DNA of 64,000 nt from Pseudomonas sp. Irchel s3h14 (GCF_900187425.1 NZ_FYDJ01000001.1:310001-374000), one strand, 5' to 3'. Positions 47,479 to 57,886 are shown, numbered from the stretch's first letter. A program made the numbers and translations. Notes: a model not told the origin generated them from the sequence alone.

Positions 47479-50325
47479 TCAGACCTGCTCGAGTGCCTCG
47501 TTCAATGCGCGCTCCAGGTCAGCCTTGTAGCGCAAATACAAAATGCTTGAACTCTGACCATCACCGAGCAGGCCCGACAGGTCCAGGTCGGTGATGTAGC
47601 AGCGATAGCGTTCGGTTTCACGGCGCTGCTCGACGATTTCCCGGGCGACCACGCTGAACAGTTGGTCGCCATGTTCCAACTCTGAAAATTCCCGCTGATT
47701 GCAATACAACGTGACCTGCACCTGTCCCGGTGCGGCTTTGCCGACAATCGCCTGCACGTCGTAGAACGGTTTGTTGACCGGGGTTTGCGGCGCTGGCCGA
47801 GCTTCGACCCGACGCGCCCGTACAGGGCCGGAGGGCAGCAGTTGGTAATACAAGGTGTCCAGGCTCAGCGGCTGGGCGACGTCCATCGGCAGCAAGGCGT
47901 CGCGCCGGTACTGGATCGATTGCAGGAAACGTTGCATTGGCACCAGCAGGCTTTGCTCGTCGTGGTAGGGCAAACGCTGCTGCCACAGGGCATTAAATTC
48001 ATCCAGCACGTACAGATCGGCGCGGTATTCGTTGATCCGGTAGAACACCTGAATGCAATCGGGCTGGCCCATCGGCAGGACCAGCGCCAGGTCGTGGTCT
48101 TCCAGTGCCATCGGGTCCAGGTGCAGTGGGCTGTAGCCTGGCCGCTCTTCGCCCAGGTAATCGACCAGCGCCGGCAGCGTGGCGAGGGCGACATGATTGA
48201 CCTGGCCGGGCACCAGTTCCAGTACGTGATAGTGCTGCTGGACCTGAATCAGGTAGCGATGATTGAGTTTGCTCAACAGCAGGTTCTGCGCGGTATCGAG
48301 GATCTCTTCGACCCGCCGGGCAATAAACTGTGCGCGGTTGTGGCAGAAGCACCGAACCCGCAACGTGGGTTGTTGTAGCCCGCCGGGCAGGTTGTTGAGG
48401 TAATCACGCACGCAGTCGAGCAGCGCGTGAGGGCCGTCGAAGCGGTTGACCAGCACTTCGTTCCAACTATTGAGCGTGACCTGATCCAGGGTCAGCACCA
48501 GGTTTTCCCGGACGCCGGCGTAACTGAGGGAATCGGTGCGCTCGGTGGTCATCAGGATGTTCAGGTCGCGGTGGTGCTTGAGTGGATCGACGCCGACGTT
48601 CACCAGAATCAGCACTTCGCTCGGCTCACTGGCGCGCAGTAACGGCTCTTCGGCGACGGTCGTCAGGGGCAGGGCGATGCTCTGTTGCAGGCTGCCGAGC
48701 AGGTTGAACAGTTCGAACTCGCTCAGGTCGCTGCTGCCGGGATGCAAGGCCAGGCGGGTGCTGCTGTCGATCACGCCGTTGCGGTGGCACCAGGTCAGCA
48801 GTTCCAGCAATTGGCGGCTGCGCTTGATCGGTGCGAAATGCTCCCATTCGAGGGCCGTCAGGCTGCCGTTGTACAAACCCCACTGAGTTTGACCCGATTC
48901 TTTTTTGTTCGCAGCGTGCACCAGTGTGAGAGTGTCTTCGGCCAGATCCGGGGCGATGCCAGGGTTGATGAACTCGACCTTGTCGGCCTTGCGCTCGAAA
49001 GCCGCGTACAGCCGTCGACCCAGCACGTTGAGGTCGCGTTTGTTGATCAGGCTGACGGTCTGTTCGTTGCGGGCGAACTGGGTCAGGAAGCGGTAGCTGT
49101 AATTGAGTTCGTTGACCAAGGCCCTGCGTTCAGAGCCGACCTGACGGACTTTCCACTGGCTGCGGCTATCGAGCAGGGCCAGTTGACGATGATCCCACTG
49201 CCATTCGTGGGCCAGGCGTTTGAGCAACGAACGCTGCCAGCTCTGAGTGCGACTGCTGCTGCCAGTGAGTTTGCGATTGACCTTCAGGTACAACGCCCGG
49301 CGTACCAGCTCCAGCCGTTCCGGCTCGCCACGGGCGGTCAGGTATTCCTCGATGCGTCGGTAGACCACGACGTACGGGTCCAGCTCATCAAGGTCGAGCC
49401 GATTGGCAAACACCGCTTGCTTGAAGCGCAGGCTCAGGCAATGAACCTTGGGGTGTTCGCTGGCGTAGACCTCGATCAGCAGCAGTTTGAGCACCGATTT
49501 GTACGGCGACTCGATGCCCTTGAACAACTGCCAGAGTCCGGCGCCGATGTATTCGCCAGGTGGGATGTAGGCCAGATGCCCCAGGTCCAGGGTTTCGTCG
49601 GCACGGATGAAGCGCTTGGACATCAGCGTGTGGGTGTAACGGTCGTAGCTCGCTTCTTCGTAGACCGGCACCAGCCACCAGATGGGCGTGCGTCCGGCCA
49701 GCCAGATCGCGGTGCGGTAAAACTCGTCCAGCAGCAGATAGTGCTGGGTGGTGCCGCAGTCTTCCGAGCTCAGTTGCGTATCACGTTCGCCGCGTACGAA
49801 ACGGGTCGGGTCGATCAGGAAAAAATGCGCCTCGGCACCTTGGCTGGCAGCCCAGACTTCGAGGAGCTGGCATTTTTTGCGCAGCTCGGCGAGCTCGCTT
49901 TCGCTCAAGTCCGGCCCGTGGCAGACCCACACGTCCATGTCGCTCTGGTCGGCCTGGGCGAGGGTGCCGAGGCTGCCCATCAGGAACAGGCCGTGAATCG
50001 GTCGCGGCGGATTGCTGCCATGGCGGGGCTTATAGGAAAACGAGCGGGTCAGGCGTTGGGCTTCGGCGAGGGCGTTGGCGTCGGGTTCGTAATTCGACAG
50101 CCCGGCCGGCGTGCTGCCCGAAACGTACCCCGGCAACAGCGGATGATTGACGTGGAAAAACAGCGGCAACAAGGTCAGCACCGCTTGCTGGCGGGTCGAC
50201 AACCCTTCCATGGCGCGGGCCATACGGCCTTCGTTGAGCTTCAGAAAACGTGCGCGCAGTTGGCTGAGAACCTTGCGGTCGATTCCCTCGTCCAGATCGG
50301 GGCGGATTTCATGGTGGCGGGTCAT
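47479..50325 (-). CDS. cyaA: Class I adenylate cyclase CyaA
   Basis: 948-aa class I adenylate cyclase making cAMP for Vfr/CRP-type control. The N-terminal catalytic region has HGLFLMGSLGTLAQADQSDM then DVWVCH, the nucleotidyltransferase GS-D-D motif. Further family blocks are KFWYLVPVYEEASY-like WWLVPVYEEASYDRY and FIRADETLDLGHL, with a long regulatory C-terminus. It is convergent with rnk (gap 5 bp) and has no obvious truncation. Confidence 0.95.
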   Translation of the reverse strand: MTRHHEIRPDLDEGIDRKVLSQLRARFLKLNEGRMARAMEGLSTRQQAVLTLLPLFFHVNHPLLPGYVSGSTPAGLSNYEPDANALAEAQRLTRSFSYKPRHGSNPPRPIHGLFLMGSLGTLAQADQSDMDVWVCHGPDLSESELAELRKKCQLLEVWAASQGAEAHFFLIDPTRFVRGERDTQLSSEDCGTTQHYLLLDEFYRTAIWLAGRTPIWWLVPVYEEASYDRYTHTLMSKRFIRADETLDLGHLAYIPPGEYIGAGLWQLFKGIESPYKSVLKLLLIEVYASEHPKVHCLSLRFKQAVFANRLDLDELDPYVVVYRRIEEYLTARGEPERLELVRRALYLKVNRKLTGSSSRTQSWQRSLLKRLAHEWQWDHRQLALLDSRSQWKVRQVGSERRALVNELNYSYRFLTQFARNEQTVSLINKRDLNVLGRRLYAAFERKADKVEFINPGIAPDLAEDTLTLVHAANKKESGQTQWGLYNGSLTALEWEHFAPIKRSRQLLELLTWCHRNGVIDSSTRLALHPGSSDLSEFELFNLLGSLQQSIALPLTTVAEEPLLRASEPSEVLILVNVGVDPLKHHRDLNILMTTERTDSLSYAGVRENLVLTLDQVTLNSWNEVLVNRFDGPHALLDCVRDYLNNLPGGLQQPTLRVRCFCHNRAQFIARRVEEILDTAQNLLLSKLNHRYLIQVQQHYHVLELVPGQVNHVALATLPALVDYLGEERPGYSPLHLDPMALEDHDLALVLPMGQPDCIQVFYRINEYRADLYVLDEFNALWQQRLPYHDEQSLLVPMQRFLQSIQYRRDALLPMDVAQPLSLDTLYYQLLPSGPVRARRVEARPAPQTPVNKPFYDVQAIVGKAAPGQVQVTLYCNQREFSELEHGDQLFSVVAREIVEQRRETERYRCYITDLDLSGLLGDGQSSSILYLRYKADLERALNEALEQV

Positions 50326-50530
50326 GTCAGCTCAAACCGGCTCGCGGGGCTCAGACGTGGGTGTCTGCGGATGAGGGCAGTTTAGCGCCTCGGCTCCAGG
50401 ACTTTTAAGCTGATTTTGTTTTTCTGGCGTCAGGTTTTTATCGCGGGGCGACGGCAGGCAACAGGGCGGGTAACGAAATGTGCCCGCGGAAATCCCGTAG
50501 CAGGGGTTTCCGTGGGCGCTACGGTAATGC
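50326..50530. other. cyaA upstream region with long hairpin
   Basis: The 205 bp contain the cyaA promoter. A long imperfect hairpin at 50482-50518 (GCCCGCGGAAATCCC / GGGGTTTCCGTGGGC) lies just past the stop of the TIGR02647 gene and may end that transcript. Confidence 0.5.
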
Positions 50531-50776
50531 TCAGGCAGTTTCCCGGACGTTGAGAATGGTCAGAACGGTTTGCACATTTTGCGCGGCGTCACGGCCCAGG
50601 CTGGTCAGATAACCACCATCTGGCTGGGTGATCAGTTCTTTGTCGAACAGTCTTTGGGCGGCGGCAATGGCTTTCGGGGCAGCGGTCTGATGAATTTTCA
50701 AACCTTCCTGGGAACTGTCCAGGTTGAAGAGTGCGAGGATTTCCAGTTCGGCAACCAACTCAGGGGTAAGCGACAT
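50531..50776 (-). CDS. TIGR02647 family small protein
   Basis: 81-aa conserved Pseudomonas protein: SLTPELVAELEILALFNLDS, QEGLKIHQTAAPKAIAAAQR, LFDKELITQPDGGYLTSLG. The 'winged' ending (LITQPDGGYLTSLGRDAAQN) resembles a winged-helix DNA-binding motif and the family is described as possibly DNA-binding. CTGGAG lies upstream of the ATG. Function unknown. Confidence 0.88.
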   Translation of the reverse strand: MSLTPELVAELEILALFNLDSSQEGLKIHQTAAPKAIAAAQRLFDKELITQPDGGYLTSLGRDAAQNVQTVLTILNVRETA

Positions 50777-50959
50777 AAGGACTCCAGACTTTCTAGGAAT
50801 TGGACGACAGCGCCCCTAAGGTGATCCCACTCGGGCGGCATGTCCAGTGCTCGCGACAGGGTTTTTTCGCCTTGGGAAGCATTCCCCGGTGGGTGACGCG
50901 GCAGCGGGGTGGATACAGTGTAGTCAGGGTCTGGGAGAGCGTTGCAGATATTGCTATTC

Positions 50960-51064
50960 GTAGGAGCAAGCGGTGCGGCGATCCGACTTGCCCGCGATGA
51001 ACGATAACGCGGTTCATCTGATAGACCTCAGTGCGGCAATCGCGGGCAAGCCATGCTCCTACAG
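50960..51064. repeat. REP-type inverted repeat (TGTAGGAGC family, copy 3)
   Basis: The left arm CGTAGGAGCAAGCGGTGCGG contains an insertion relative to other copies, followed by GACTTGCCCGCGAT. The right arm is ATCGCGGGCAAGCCATGCTC. It ends 10 bp from the stop of the 98-aa gene. Confidence 0.82.
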
Positions 51065-51073
51065 GGCGCGGGC

Positions 51074-51370
51074 TTATTTCTTTTCCGGCGGCAACTCTGG
51101 CAATGCACGCAACGCAGCTTCGTACCATTCGGTGTTGAACGCGCGGTCTTCTTCGAGGATCGCGTCGATTTCCACCGCCAGAACGTGAGCCATCAGATTG
51201 AGGATTTCTTCACGCTCGTAACCCACCAGGGTCAGCTTGTTGAAGGTCGCCTTGGCGGCAGGCGGGTTGTCGCTTTCGATCTGGTTTTCGATGGCTTCGA
51301 CCAGGGTGTTTTCGGCGAACTCTTCTTCGTCGATGTCGTCGTTGTTGATGCCGGGGGTTGGCTCGCTCAT
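51074..51370 (-). CDS. Acidic conserved hypothetical protein, 98 aa
   Basis: Product MSEPTPGINNDDIDEEEFAE onwards: an acidic disordered N-terminus (1-35) and a helical C-terminal part (AKATFNKLTLVGYEREEILN; LMAHVLAVEIDAILEEDRAF). GAGGAG precedes the ATG. The GYEREEILNLMAHVLA segment is typical of a short conserved domain found in proteobacterial hypotheticals, but I cannot name the family. It is divergent from the GST gene. Confidence 0.8.
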   Translation of the reverse strand: MSEPTPGINNDDIDEEEFAENTLVEAIENQIESDNPPAAKATFNKLTLVGYEREEILNLMAHVLAVEIDAILEEDRAFNTEWYEAALRALPELPPEKK

Positions 51371-51494
51371 GGCAGGCTCCTCAAGTTAAGGCGGCCAGTT
51401 TACCTGCATTCAGCGCTGTGATGCTGCTGGCAAGAAACGTTGCGGCGTTCTATAAAAGGCACCTGCCAACCCCGCACGGCCTGGAGGCTAAGTG

Positions 51495-52154
51495 ATGCTC
51501 AAGCTTTATGGATTTTCCGTCAGCAACTACTACAACATGGTCAAGCTGGCGCTGCTCGAGAAGGGACTGCCGTTTGAAGAGGTGCTGTTTTACCCGGGGC
51601 CGAGCCCCGAGGCATTAGCCATCAGCCCGCGCGGGAAGGTGCCGGTGCTGGGTGTCGAGCAGGGTTTCGTCAACGAAACCAGCGTGATTCTCGAATACCT
51701 CGAACACAGCCAGAAAGGCACGCCACTGTTGCCGAGCGATCCCTTTGAGCGGTCGCAGGCCCTGGCACTGGCCAAGGAAATCGAGCTGTACATCGAATTG
51801 CCGGGGCGTGCCTGCTACGCCGAAGCATTTTTCGGCATGACGGTGCCGGATGCGATCAAGGACAAGACCAAAGCCGAGTTGCTGCTGGGGTTTGCCTCAC
51901 TGGGCAGGCACGGCAAGTTCGCCCCTTATGTGGCAGGCGACAGCCTGAGCATTGCGGATTTGTATTTCCTCTACAGCGTGCCGTTGGCCTGTGCGGTGGC
52001 GCAGAAGCTGTTTGACCTGGATTTGCTGGCCGAGATGCCGGCGGCCAAGGCGTTGCTGGAGCGTCTGGGGCAAAATCCGAATGTGCAGCGGATTGCAAAG
52101 GACAAGGAAGCGGCGATGCCAGCGTTTTTGGCGATGGTCGCGTCCAAAAAGTAA
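51495..52154 (+). CDS. Glutathione S-transferase family protein
   Basis: 219-aa cytosolic GST. The thioredoxin-like domain is at 1-78 (MLKLYGFSVSNYYNMVKLAL; SPRGKVPVLGVEQGFVNETS with the cis-Pro and the Glu-Thr/Ser glutathione site). The helical domain follows (AGDSLSIADLYFLYSVPLAC). The Ser/Asn near residue 10 could activate GSH. The ATG at 51495 follows CTGGAGG. Substrate unknown. Confidence 0.92.
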   Translation: MLKLYGFSVSNYYNMVKLALLEKGLPFEEVLFYPGPSPEALAISPRGKVPVLGVEQGFVNETSVILEYLEHSQKGTPLLPSDPFERSQALALAKEIELYIELPGRACYAEAFFGMTVPDAIKDKTKAELLLGFASLGRHGKFAPYVAGDSLSIADLYFLYSVPLACAVAQKLFDLDLLAEMPAAKALLERLGQNPNVQRIAKDKEAAMPAFLAMVASKK

Positions 52155-52177
52155 TTTTGTAGCGTTCTTGCGAATGT

Positions 52178-52261
52178 CATCGCGGGCAAGCCTTGCTCCT
52201 ACAGATTTACGTTGATTTCGAAATCGGCGTGAATCTGTAGGAGCAAGGCTTGCCCGCGATG
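52178..52261. repeat. REP-type inverted repeat (TGTAGGAGC family, copy 4)
   Basis: CATCGCGGGCAAGCCTTGCT...CTACA against TGTAGGAGCAAGGCTTGCCC...GATG; the arms are perfect over at least 28 bp. It lies between the convergent GST and argH genes and ends 11 bp from the argH stop. Confidence 0.92.
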
Positions 52262-52272
52262 CTTTTGGCGGT

Positions 52273-53667
52273 TTAGCGGCTGGCGAGTAACGCCTGGCCG
52301 CGAGCCACAGCCTTCTTGACCTGTGCCGGCGCAGTCCCGCCGATGTGGTCACGGGCATTCACCGAGCCTTCCAGGGTCAGCACGGCAAACACGTCCTGAT
52401 CGATCTGGTCGCTGAACTTGCGCAGCTCTTCCAGGCTCATTTCCGCCAGGTCTTTACCGCTTTCCACGCCGTACTTCACGGCATGGCCAACGATTTCGTG
52501 GCAGTCACGGAACGGCAGACCACGACGTACCAGGTAGTCGGCCAGGTCGGTGGCGGTGGAGAAGCCGCGCAGGGCTGCTTCACGCATCATTGCGTGCTTG
52601 GGTTTGATCGCCGGGATCATGTCGGCAAAGGCCCGCAGCGAGTCGCGCAATGTGTCGGCGGCGTCGAACAGCGGCTCTTTGTCTTCCTGGTTGTCCTTGT
52701 TGTAGGCCAGTGGCTGGCCTTTCATCAGGGTCAGCAGGCCCATCAGTGCGCCGAATACGCGGCCGGTCTTGCCACGTACCAGCTCTGGGACGTCCGGGTT
52801 TTTCTTTTGCGGCATGATCGAGCTGCCGGTGCAGAAACGGTCCGGCAGATCGATGAACTGGAACTGCGCGCTGGTCCACAGCACCAACTCTTCGGAGAAG
52901 CGCGACAGGTGCATCATCGCGATGCTCGCGGCCGAGCAGAACTCGATGGCGAAGTCACGATCGGACACGTTGTCCAGCGAGTTGCCGCCCACAGCGTCGA
53001 AGCCCAACAGTTGGGCGGTGAATTCGCGGTCGATCGGGTAGGTGGTGCCGGCCAGTGCGGCGCTGCCCAGCGGCATGCGGTTGGTACGCTTGCGGCAGTC
53101 GACCAGGCGCTCGTAGTCGCGGCTGAGCATCTCGAACCAGGCCAGCATGTGGTGCCCGAAGGTCACCGGCTGCGCGGTTTGCAGGTGAGTGAAGCCCGGC
53201 ATGATGCTGCCGGCTTCGCGCTCGGCCTGCTCCAGCAAGCCTTTTTGCAGGCGGGTGATTTCGCTCAGGATCAGGTCGATCTCGTCACGCAGCCACAGGC
53301 GGATGTCGGTGGCGACCTGGTCGTTACGGCTGCGGCCGGTGTGCAGCTTTTTACCGGTGACGCCGATGCGGTCGGTCAGACGCGCCTCGATGTTCATGTG
53401 CACGTCTTCGAGGTCGATGCGCCAGTCGAACTGGCCGGCCTCGATTTCACCCTGGATGGTCTTCAGGCCATCGGTGATGCTGTCGCGCTCGGCATCGGTC
53501 AGCACGCCGACCTTGGCCAGCATCGTGGCGTGAGCGATCGAGCCCATGATGTCGTGGCGATACAGGCGCTGGTCGAAAGTGACGGAGGCGGTGAAGCGGG
53601 CGACGAAGGCGTCGACGGGTTCACTGAAGCGGCCGCCCCAGGACTGATTGGTCTTGTCAGTGCTCAT
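52273..53667 (-). CDS. argH: Argininosuccinate lyase
   Basis: 464-aa enzyme of the fumarase/aspartase superfamily, last step of arginine synthesis (argininosuccinate to arginine and fumarate). It begins [20 protein letters not shown]. The catalytic signature loop [20 protein letters not shown] and the [20 protein letters not shown] and [20 protein letters not shown] blocks are intact. It is divergent from algR as in other pseudomonads. Confidence 0.97.
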   Translation of the reverse strand: MSTDKTNQSWGGRFSEPVDAFVARFTASVTFDQRLYRHDIMGSIAHATMLAKVGVLTDAERDSITDGLKTIQGEIEAGQFDWRIDLEDVHMNIEARLTDRIGVTGKKLHTGRSRNDQVATDIRLWLRDEIDLILSEITRLQKGLLEQAEREAGSIMPGFTHLQTAQPVTFGHHMLAWFEMLSRDYERLVDCRKRTNRMPLGSAALAGTTYPIDREFTAQLLGFDAVGGNSLDNVSDRDFAIEFCSAASIAMMHLSRFSEELVLWTSAQFQFIDLPDRFCTGSSIMPQKKNPDVPELVRGKTGRVFGALMGLLTLMKGQPLAYNKDNQEDKEPLFDAADTLRDSLRAFADMIPAIKPKHAMMREAALRGFSTATDLADYLVRRGLPFRDCHEIVGHAVKYGVESGKDLAEMSLEELRKFSDQIDQDVFAVLTLEGSVNARDHIGGTAPAQVKKAVARGQALLASR

Positions 53668-54125
53668 GAATTCGCTCGTGTCGGCTGAAGAAAGATGGCG
53701 TAGAAAGCTGTCGCGGATAATAACAGGGTTGCCAATCCTGTCGCTGGCACTGGTCGATACGTTTTTTTCTCAGGCGGCGGTCCATACTCGAATCAAAGCC
53801 GAGGGGATTTGCGCAACGATATTTTTCAATTGAGCAATATCGTGCCGGCAACCGTCTACAGTTGGACAGTAGGATCAGCGCAGTTCCAGACGCTGCGGCT
53901 GACTATAAGAAGAGGGGTGTTCGTATTGTGTATCAACAAACCCTACGGCGATGCCTCGCCAATGCGGGCCTGGGCCGCCAAACGCACGACAGATGAAAAT
54001 TTAGCCGTCGGTCGGGCGGCACTTTTTGGCCCTCGCGCTAGTCTTAGCGTGGATCGCGGTGACGGACGTCACTTCACCTGTCTACGCTATCCTTGTGCGA
54101 GACTCACGCAGGAATCCAGCGCAAT
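53668..54125. other. argH-algR intergenic region lacking algZ/fimS
   Basis: This is 458 bp without a convincing gene. In P. aeruginosa the sensor gene algZ (fimS) sits between argH and algR; no histidine-kinase sequence or remnant is visible here. A short GTGAC-GGAC-GTCAC inverted repeat at 54059-54072 lies about 55 bp before the algR start. The plus-strand open frame at 53809-54129 has no ribosome-binding site and no recognisable content. Promoters for argH and algR are expected here. Confidence 0.5.
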
Positions 54126-54872
54126 ATGAATGTCCTGATCGTTGATGACGAACCCCTTGCCCGCGAGCGCCTGAGCCGAATGGTTGGCGAACTCGAGGGA
54201 TACAGTGTCCTGGAGCCTAGCGCCACGAACGGCGATGAGGCGTTGGCTCTGATCGACAGCCACAAACCCGATATCGTGCTGCTCGATATCGGCATGCCGG
54301 GCCTCGATGGCCTGCAAGTGGCTGCACGATTGTGCGAACGCGAAACCCCGCCCGCCGTGGTGTTTTGCACAGGGCCCGATGAATTTGCCGTGGAAGCCTT
54401 ACAGGCCAGCGCTGTAGGCTATCTGGTGAAACCTGTGCGTACAGAACAATTGCATGAAGCGTTGAAAAAAGCCGAGCGGCCCAATCGTGTCCAGCTCGCG
54501 GCCCTGACCCGTCCTGCCGCCGAAAGTGGCAGCGGCCCGCGCAGCCACATCAGCGCCCGTACCCGTAAAGGTATCGAACTGATCCCGTTGGGTCAGGTGG
54601 TCTACTTCATTGCGGATCACAAATACGTGACCTTGCGCCACGAAGGCGGCGAAGTGCTGCTGGATGAGCCGCTCAAGGCCCTTGAAGATGAATTTGGCGA
54701 CCGCTTCGTGCGAATCCACCGCAACGCGCTGGTCGCCCGCGAACGCATCGAACGCCTGCAGCGCACGCCTCTGGGGCATTTTCAGCTGTTCCTCAAAGGC
54801 TTGAACGGCGATGCCCTGATCGTCAGCCGACGGCATGTGGCCGGCGTGCGCAAGATGATGCAACAGCTTTAA
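54126..54872 (+). CDS. algR: LytTR response regulator AlgR
   Basis: 248-aa response regulator controlling alginate, type IV pili and virulence genes in pseudomonads. The receiver domain (1-120) begins MNVLIVDDEPLARERLSRMV. The phospho-acceptor is Asp54 in IVLLDIGMPG, and GYLVKPVR carries the conserved Lys. A LytTR DNA-binding domain (about 140-245) has ARTRKGIELIPLGQVVYFIA and FVRIHRNALVARERIERLQR. Length and start are those of AlgR. The cognate kinase gene is not adjacent here. hemC follows after 137 bp. Confidence 0.95.
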   Translation: MNVLIVDDEPLARERLSRMVGELEGYSVLEPSATNGDEALALIDSHKPDIVLLDIGMPGLDGLQVAARLCERETPPAVVFCTGPDEFAVEALQASAVGYLVKPVRTEQLHEALKKAERPNRVQLAALTRPAAESGSGPRSHISARTRKGIELIPLGQVVYFIADHKYVTLRHEGGEVLLDEPLKALEDEFGDRFVRIHRNALVARERIERLQRTPLGHFQLFLKGLNGDALIVSRRHVAGVRKMMQQL

Positions 54873-55009
54873 TCCGCCATTTACGGGCGGGTTTCATCCC
54901 GATTGCTGGATGTCTGAGGCCAGGGAGGCCACGCGTTTTCTGATACAAGTCAAAGTGGATTTGGCTGAGCTGTTATTATCCGCCGTATCTATTCAGTACG
55001 GATTGATCC

Positions 55010-55951
55010 ATGTCCTCTCGCGAAATCCGCATCGCCACCCGTAAAAGTGCACTCGCCCTGTGGCAGGCCGAATACGTCAAAGCCCGTCTGGAAGAGGCCC
55101 ATCCGGGTCTGCTCGTGACGTTGGTGCCCATGGTCAGTCGCGGTGACAAATTGCTCGACTCGCCACTGTCGAAAATCGGCGGCAAGGGCCTGTTCGTCAA
55201 AGAACTGGAAACCGCGCTGCTGGAAAACGAAGCCGACATCGCGGTGCACTCGATGAAAGACGTGCCGATGGACTTCCCTGAAGGCCTCGGTCTGTTTTGC
55301 ATCTGCGAGCGAGAAGACCCGCGTGATGCCTTCGTTTCCAATACCTACGCCAGCCTGGACGAATTGCCGCAAGGCAGCATCGTCGGCACCTCCAGCCTGC
55401 GCCGTCAGGCTCAGTTGCTGACCCGTCGTCCGGACCTGGAAATTCGCTTCCTGCGCGGCAACGTCAACACTCGGCTGGCCAAGCTCGATGCCGGCGAATA
55501 CGACGCCATTATCCTCGCCGCCGCCGGCCTGATTCGTCTCGGCTTTGAAGATCGCATCACCTCGGCCATCAGCGTCGACGACAGTCTGCCGGCCGGTGGC
55601 CAAGGTGCGGTGGGTATCGAATGCCGCAGCGGCGACAGCGAAATTCACGCGCTGTTGGCACCGCTGCATCACCAGGACACTGCGATCCGCGTGACCGCCG
55701 AACGTGCTCTCAACAAACATTTGAATGGCGGCTGCCAAGTGCCGATCGCCTGCTATGCCGTGCTTGAAGGCGAGCAGATCTGGTTGCGTGGTCTTGTCGG
55801 TGATCCGAACGGCGGTCTGCTGCTCAGCGCCGAGGCTCGTGCGCCACGTAGCGACGCCGAAGCCTTGGGAGTGCAAGTGGCTGAAGACCTGCTGAGTCAA
55901 GGCGCCAACGACATCCTGAAAGCGGTCTACGGCGAGGCAGGTCACGAGTGA
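55010..55951 (+). CDS. hemC: Porphobilinogen deaminase (hydroxymethylbilane synthase)
   Basis: 313-aa enzyme joining four porphobilinogens into hydroxymethylbilane. Signatures are [52 protein letters not shown] and the dipyrromethane cofactor site [12 protein letters not shown] (Cys near 243). TTATTAT near 54972 is a likely -10 element. hemC, hemD, hemX and hemY form one operon; hemD overlaps it by 4 bp. Confidence 0.97.
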   Translation: MSSREIRIATRKSALALWQAEYVKARLEEAHPGLLVTLVPMVSRGDKLLDSPLSKIGGKGLFVKELETALLENEADIAVHSMKDVPMDFPEGLGLFCICEREDPRDAFVSNTYASLDELPQGSIVGTSSLRRQAQLLTRRPDLEIRFLRGNVNTRLAKLDAGEYDAIILAAAGLIRLGFEDRITSAISVDDSLPAGGQGAVGIECRSGDSEIHALLAPLHHQDTAIRVTAERALNKHLNGGCQVPIACYAVLEGEQIWLRGLVGDPNGGLLLSAEARAPRSDAEALGVQVAEDLLSQGANDILKAVYGEAGHE

Positions 55952-56715
55952 CGGGTTGGCGCCTGCTGCTGACGCGTCCCGCGGATGAGTCGGCGGCGCT
56001 GAGCAGTCTTTTGGCCGAAAAGGGGATTTTCAGCAGCAGTTTGCCGCTTTTGGAGATCGAGCCGATTCCTGTCTCTGACACAATGCGCGAGGTGATTCAG
56101 GGACTGGATCGCTATTGCGCGGTAATCGTGGTCAGCAAACCGGCCGCCAGAATTGCTGTGGATCTGCTCGACCGGTATCGGCCGCAACCCCCTCGTTTGA
56201 AGTGGTTTAGCGTGGGCGCAGCCACCGCGCAGATCCTCGAGGATCGTGGGTTGGACATCAGCTTTCCGGTGGATGGCGATGACAGCGAAGCCTTGCTTGA
56301 ACTTCCTCAGTTGCGCGAGGCAATCGCACGGCCCGGTCCACGCGTGCTGATCATGCGCGGGGAGGGCGGGCGCGAGTTGCTGGCTGAGCGTTTGCGCGAG
56401 CTTGGTGCTAGTGTCGAGTATCTGGAGTTGTACCGCCGCGACCTGCCGCACTACCCGCCGGCAGCGCTGCCTGACCGGATCGAAGCGGAACGCTTGAACG
56501 GGCTGGTGGTCAGCAGTGGACAGGGTTTTGAGCACCTGCATCAATTGGCCGGCGATGCCTGGCCGCAATTGGCGCGGTTGCCGTTGTTTGTTCCAAGCCC
56601 CCGGGTCGCCGAGCTGGCACGTGCCGCCGGGGCCCAAACAGTTGTGGATTGTCGTGGCGCCAGTGCCGCGGCTTTGCTGACGGCGTTACGGGAGCATCCC
56701 GGACCCGTTTTCTAA
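55948..56715 (+). CDS. hemD: Uroporphyrinogen-III synthase
   Basis: 255-aa cytosolic enzyme that closes hydroxymethylbilane into uroporphyrinogen III. This is a poorly conserved family. Recognised by [36 protein letters not shown], the [20 protein letters not shown] core and the C-terminal half with [11 protein letters not shown]. The GTG start overlaps the hemC stop (GTGA). Confidence 0.93.
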   Translation: MTGWRLLLTRPADESAALSSLLAEKGIFSSSLPLLEIEPIPVSDTMREVIQGLDRYCAVIVVSKPAARIAVDLLDRYRPQPPRLKWFSVGAATAQILEDRGLDISFPVDGDDSEALLELPQLREAIARPGPRVLIMRGEGGRELLAERLRELGASVEYLELYRRDLPHYPPAALPDRIEAERLNGLVVSSGQGFEHLHQLAGDAWPQLARLPLFVPSPRVAELARAAGAQTVVDCRGASAAALLTALREHPGPVF

Positions 56716-56731
56716 TGCAAAGGATGGATAC

Positions 56732-57886
56732 GTGAGCGAAACAGCCTTGCCTAAAGATGACGTCCAGCCAGTGCTCGATGCGCCGGTTGAAGCACCGGTT
56801 GAAACCGGGCCACCTGCTGCAGTGCAGCGCCGAGGCAATGGGCTGGCAATCGTCGCGCTGCTGCTGGGCGCTGCCGGTGTCGCCGTGGGCGGTTGGGGAG
56901 TCTGGCAGGTGCGTCACCTGCAAGCCAATACTCAACTGCAGTTGAGTCAGGTCCAGGCATTGAACGATCAGGCGCAGGACCTGAAGCTCAATGAACAACG
57001 CCTGACTGCTCGCCTGGAACAAATGCCAGCCGCCGCCGAGCTCGACGCGCGCAGTCGTTTGGTTACTCAGCTTCAAGGTGATCAGCAACGCTTGAATCAA
57101 CGTCTGGAAACGGTTCTCGGCGCCAGCCGCAAGGATTGGCGTCTGGCCGAGGCCGAGCACCTGCTGCGTCTGGCCAGCCTGCGTCTTTCCGCGTTGCAGG
57201 ACATCAGCAGTGCCCAGGCTTTGGTGCAGGGCGCCGATGAAATTCTGCGCGAACAGAACGACCCGGGCTCTTTTGCCGCTCGCGAGCAAGTGGCCAAAAC
57301 GCTGGTGGCATTGCGTAGCACCCAACAGCCGGATCGCACCGGTCTGTTCCTGCGACTGGGGGCGCTGCGCGATCAGGTGGTCAGCCTCACCGAGTTGGCA
57401 CCCGAGTACAAGGACCGTGGTGAATCCCTGTTGGGGCTCACCGCCGATGGCGACGGCGCCAGTCGCTGGGCGCAGTGGTGGGATCAGGTCTCGCGCTACA
57501 TCCGCATCGACTTTAACGCCGACAAGAATGTGCGTCCGTTGCTGGCCGGGCAGAGTCTGAGCCAGGTGCGCCTGGCCCTGAGCCTGGCGCTGGAGCAGGC
57601 GCAATGGGCCGCGCTGAATGGCCAGGCCGCGGTTTATACCCAGGCGCTGGCTGAAGCGCGGGACGTGCTCAAGGGCAACTTCAACCCGGACAACCCTCAG
57701 AGCAAAGTGATGCTTGAGCAGGTTGGCGAGTTGAGCAAGCAACCGGTCACCGTCGTCACGCCAGATCTGACCGGCACGCTGAGTGCGGTTCAGGGGTATC
57801 TGGAGCGGCGTAATGTCAACGCCGAGGACTCGATCAAACCGATGGCCAAACCTGCCGCGGACACCGCTCAGGAGGCGACGCCATGA
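56732..57886 (+). CDS. hemX: HemX-like membrane protein
   Basis: 384-aa inner-membrane protein annotated as uroporphyrinogen-III C-methyltransferase-like, but it has no SAM-methyltransferase motifs. It has an acidic N-terminus with EAPVE repeats, one TM helix at about 36-58 (GLAIVALLLGAAGVAVGGWG), a periplasmic coiled coil (about 65-130; DLKLNEQRLTARLEQM) and a helical domain (DWRLAEAEHLLRLASLRLSA). Start is GTG at 56732 with AAAGGAT upstream. Its role in heme formation is unclear; it may scaffold HemY. Confidence 0.9.
   Translation: MSETALPKDDVQPVLDAPVEAPVETGPPAAVQRRGNGLAIVALLLGAAGVAVGGWGVWQVRHLQANTQLQLSQVQALNDQAQDLKLNEQRLTARLEQMPAAAELDARSRLVTQLQGDQQRLNQRLETVLGASRKDWRLAEAEHLLRLASLRLSALQDISSAQALVQGADEILREQNDPGSFAAREQVAKTLVALRSTQQPDRTGLFLRLGALRDQVVSLTELAPEYKDRGESLLGLTADGDGASRWAQWWDQVSRYIRIDFNADKNVRPLLAGQSLSQVRLALSLALEQAQWAALNGQAAVYTQALAEARDVLKGNFNPDNPQSKVMLEQVGELSKQPVTVVTPDLTGTLSAVQGYLERRNVNAEDSIKPMAKPAADTAQEATP

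Noticed and set aside
53809..54129. A 106-codon frame before algR as an algZ remnant
   Set aside because: No histidine-kinase motif, no start signal, odd composition.
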